64,000 nucleotides of DNA. It comes from Diprion similis. Its lineage: Eukaryota; Arthropoda; Insecta; Hymenoptera; Diprionidae. Made by a program: the position numbers and the translations under genes. Within the stretch, counting starts at the first letter, position 1. Each line of letters starts with the position of its first letter. The stretch lies in contig NC_060114.1 in assembly GCF_021155765.1 (NCBI RefSeq), positions 8,377,001 to 8,441,000 on the forward strand, read 5' to 3'. The notes below the pieces were generated by a model, which was not told the DNA's origin, searched no databases, and worked only from the letters and a program-made list of their open reading frames with translations. Positions 61,791 to 64,000 of the stretch are shown piece by piece.

Positions 61791-62132
61791 ATGGCGTCTG
61801 ATCAAGCCGCCAAAGGGTTCCGCAATGCGGCGTTGAGACGAAAGATGTCGCAACTCAAGGCCGATTGGGCGAAGTCTTGTTGTGCATCGCGCGTGGCGTC
61901 TGCGTCGTTGAGATATAACCACGATATAACGTGTCATCGGCCGGTTTTGAGGTTTCTGAGTAATTCGAGTCTGAAACAGAGTCGGAAAGTGCGCCGCACA
62001 GCTTTCGGGGGTCATAATCGAGACGGCGCTGCTGACCAGTCGTGGGCACATGTCTGCGGCTTGCTTGAGACTGTCTGGAGCGACAGAGCAGCTCGGAAAA
62101 AACCGCGTTTTAAGGCTTACAGTTCGACTTGA
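61791..62132 (+). other. 113-codon upstream ORF ahead of the last gene
   Basis: An ATG in a good context (GCCGATGGCG) opens a frame starting MASDQAAKGFRNAALRR. It is basic and Ser/Arg-rich and ends at TGA, 18 bases before the ATG at 62151. The region is CpG-rich like a promoter or 5' UTR. It could be a regulatory upstream ORF, a separate small protein, or chance. I do not recognise the product. Confidence 0.3.
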
Positions 62133-62150
62133 GTAAGGCACCCGGCGGCA

Positions 62151-62213
62151 ATGGCGGAACCCCAGTTCATCGCGACGGACTCTATCGACGGCGTATGGCC
62201 CTTCCTTCAGAGC
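62151..62213 (+). CDS. First coding exon of an unidentified gene leaving the window (partial)
   Basis: The ATG sits in a strong context (GGCAATGGCG) and gives 21 codons, MAEPQFIATDSIDG then VWPFLQS, ending exactly at a consensus GTAAGT donor (62214). The upstream DNA from about 61640 is GC-rich, consistent with a promoter and 5' UTR. No downstream exon could be identified with confidence before the end of the window, so the intron is at least about 1.8 kb or the next exon was missed. Confidence 0.6.
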
Positions 62214-64000
62214 GTAAGTGTCACTAAGTCACCCGAAACGCCATTTTTCCATGAGGCATCCAGGTGCTCGATCATTCTCCGGCTTCTCCAGGTGAAAGGG
62301 AAAGCTTTTCTACTTCTCTCTCTCTCCTTGACTTTCCGGCTTTTCAAGCCAATCCGTCGGTCCTGCAGGTGTTTGTTGTTCGACGTTTTAGAGCTTTTCC
62401 TATCACTCGGAATCTTTTTTTTCTTCTCTGTTCTTCAGACGTATTCAATCAAGATTCGGTATCCTAGGAAAAACGTTTTTGCTATTAGAAAAAGCTTAGA
62501 GGTGGTTGTTTTATTCTATGCACTATTCTGAACAAAAACACTTCGACACATTTTCATTTGAGGTAGAAATAAAAAAATAGTACGTATTTAAGAATTTTCT
62601 ATTGCAATTTTCATCAAATCAATGCCTTTATTCTACATTATAATAATAATAATAATAGTAATAACAAAACATTATTTCTTTATTACTACATCTAAGGAAA
62701 CTGTATTGGAGTGTTTTCGTTTTTATATATTTGGAGATATATAGAAACCAAGACCAACCAATAAAGCCCAAGGCACCCCCTTAAATCAATCAACGAAGAT
62801 TGTCATATGAAGTCCTGATGATGGTCATTCAAATTTCTGTGGTCATAAATCTAATAATTTTTTCACACAGTCGAAAGCACTGATTTTAAAACACTATGCT
62901 TGGAGGGGATCCATAAGTGAAATCTCAGCCCTACGATACATATATATGTGCTACAAGGCTGTCGATTTTAGGAGTGATGCAGGGAAGTCAAGAAGAAAAA
63001 AGAAGAAAAATTATAGATGAGGTTTCTATATTCATATAAATTTCATTCTGCTTCTTTCAAAAATATCAATTTCCAAAATAGCAAAGATTTTGCCGGAATT
63101 CTTTTTCGACATGGGACATCAGGTCTTATCCAAAATTATGTATGCCAAAAAAAGAAAACAGCGGATTTGTAGCATATGTATAGTGTGGGTCTAAAATTTC
63201 ACTTGCGGGTGCCCTTAACCACTTAAGACATTCGAGAACGTCACGTTTCAGCTATATATATATATATATATATTTTATATATTCTATTATCCGCGTCTAT
63301 GAGATTTCGGAATTTTATTCCAGGAAATCAAAATGATCGGTAGTGATGTAAGAGAGAATCATGCTTACGATGGGTTACGTATACGATTGAAGATGAATTA
63401 ATCGTGTAATTATCAATTCCCAGAAGGATATAGTGTTCAACCAATTTTCAGAAGCTTCTGATAATACGAAGTTGGGCTTGTTTGATCCTTTAGGTCTGAA
63501 ATCAAATTTTGAGGAAGCACTTCCACAAAATCTCAATTGATTCTCTATTCAAAATAGATTATCATTTTTTCACAAGAAACCATTTTTCTTGGTTATTAGG
63601 ACTTCTTCAACTGCATTTGCAATGTCATCATTTCTTATTGCGTTCGATTTTAGTCATTCAATTACCTCTTCACTATCAAATAACGATGCGTATCAAGTGT
63701 CTGGCATTTATTTCTAGATTACGTTTCTCTCACGCCCACAGCTATCTTGGCATGGTCAACAACAATACCGCCACATCTCGATGTCGCGAAACAACAAAAT
63801 AGTTCAGACACTTCGGGTATTTGCAGCTTAGAATCTTCTATAATTTTTCTGAAACTTTTTGATGATATTTAAAATTCACACAAGCCATTCTACTTTGAAA
63901 AAAAAATCATCATGTTTTTAAGCCCAAAGTTATGTCCTCATTGTATTGTGATTTTACAAGGAAGAACGCGATTTTAACCTGAGTGAGTGTATGCTGGTTG
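62214..64000 (+). other. Probable first intron of the last gene
   Basis: AT-rich sequence with an (ATA)n microsatellite at 62637-62662, a TA tract at 63253-63273, and an element-like end GGCACCCCCTTAA at 62780-62794 related to the foldback at 27280-27433. No exon is supported. Confidence 0.4.

Noticed and set aside
61539-62141. 200-codon minus-strand frame
   Set aside because: Opposite to the GC-rich 5' region of the last gene; no recognisable domain. Kept as shadow, though not formally excluded.

Overview
This is animal nuclear DNA, most likely from an insect. I see AT-rich intergenic DNA, spliced genes with GT-AG introns, AATAAA poly(A) signals, and no bacterial or organellar features. Scattered short CCTAACCTAA-type motifs and the gene families would fit a hymenopteran, but the order is an inference. 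All multi-exon models below were joined by hand from splice sites; each one closes in frame.

Layout, left to right. (1) 241-3647 (+): the last two coding exons of an unidentified protein ending in a single C-terminal membrane anchor, followed by a long AT-rich stretch. (2) 9727-14031 (-): a complete nine-exon adenylyl cyclase of the type 3 family (Ac3), 995 aa, with a CpG-rich promoter/5' region. (3) 15203-17277 (-): a four-exon CRAL-TRIO lipid-transfer protein (gene A). (4) 17.3-36.4 kb: gene-poor DNA holding foldback/MITE elements and a candidate two-exon 98-aa orphan gene (25333-28415, -). (5) 36405-43710 (+), 45019-52260 (-) and 53175-58339 (-): three more CRAL-TRIO genes (B, C, D). B and C converge tail to tail; C and D are in tandem. 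(6) 62151-62213 (+): the first coding exon of a gene that runs out of the window, preceded by a 113-codon upstream ORF.

Functionally the window has two themes. One is membrane cAMP synthesis: Ac3 has two six-helix membrane blocks and both cytosolic catalytic domains, with the key metal and adenine-pocket residues present. The other is intracellular carriage of a hydrophobic ligand by four paralogous CRAL-TRIO proteins of the alpha-tocopherol-transfer-protein-like type. The paralogues share the first intron (phase 1) but are a mosaic for all other introns. Gene A has lost the short terminal exon and differs in its N-terminal and basic-patch motifs, so it looks like the most diverged member.

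The rest is mostly non-coding. I found several non-autonomous foldback families, one with three copies in the window, a 140-bp tandem duplication inside an intron of gene C, degenerate short-motif repeats, and homopolymer and TA/CA/TTA microsatellites. I recognised no tRNA, rRNA, known microRNA, CRISPR array or intact transposase.
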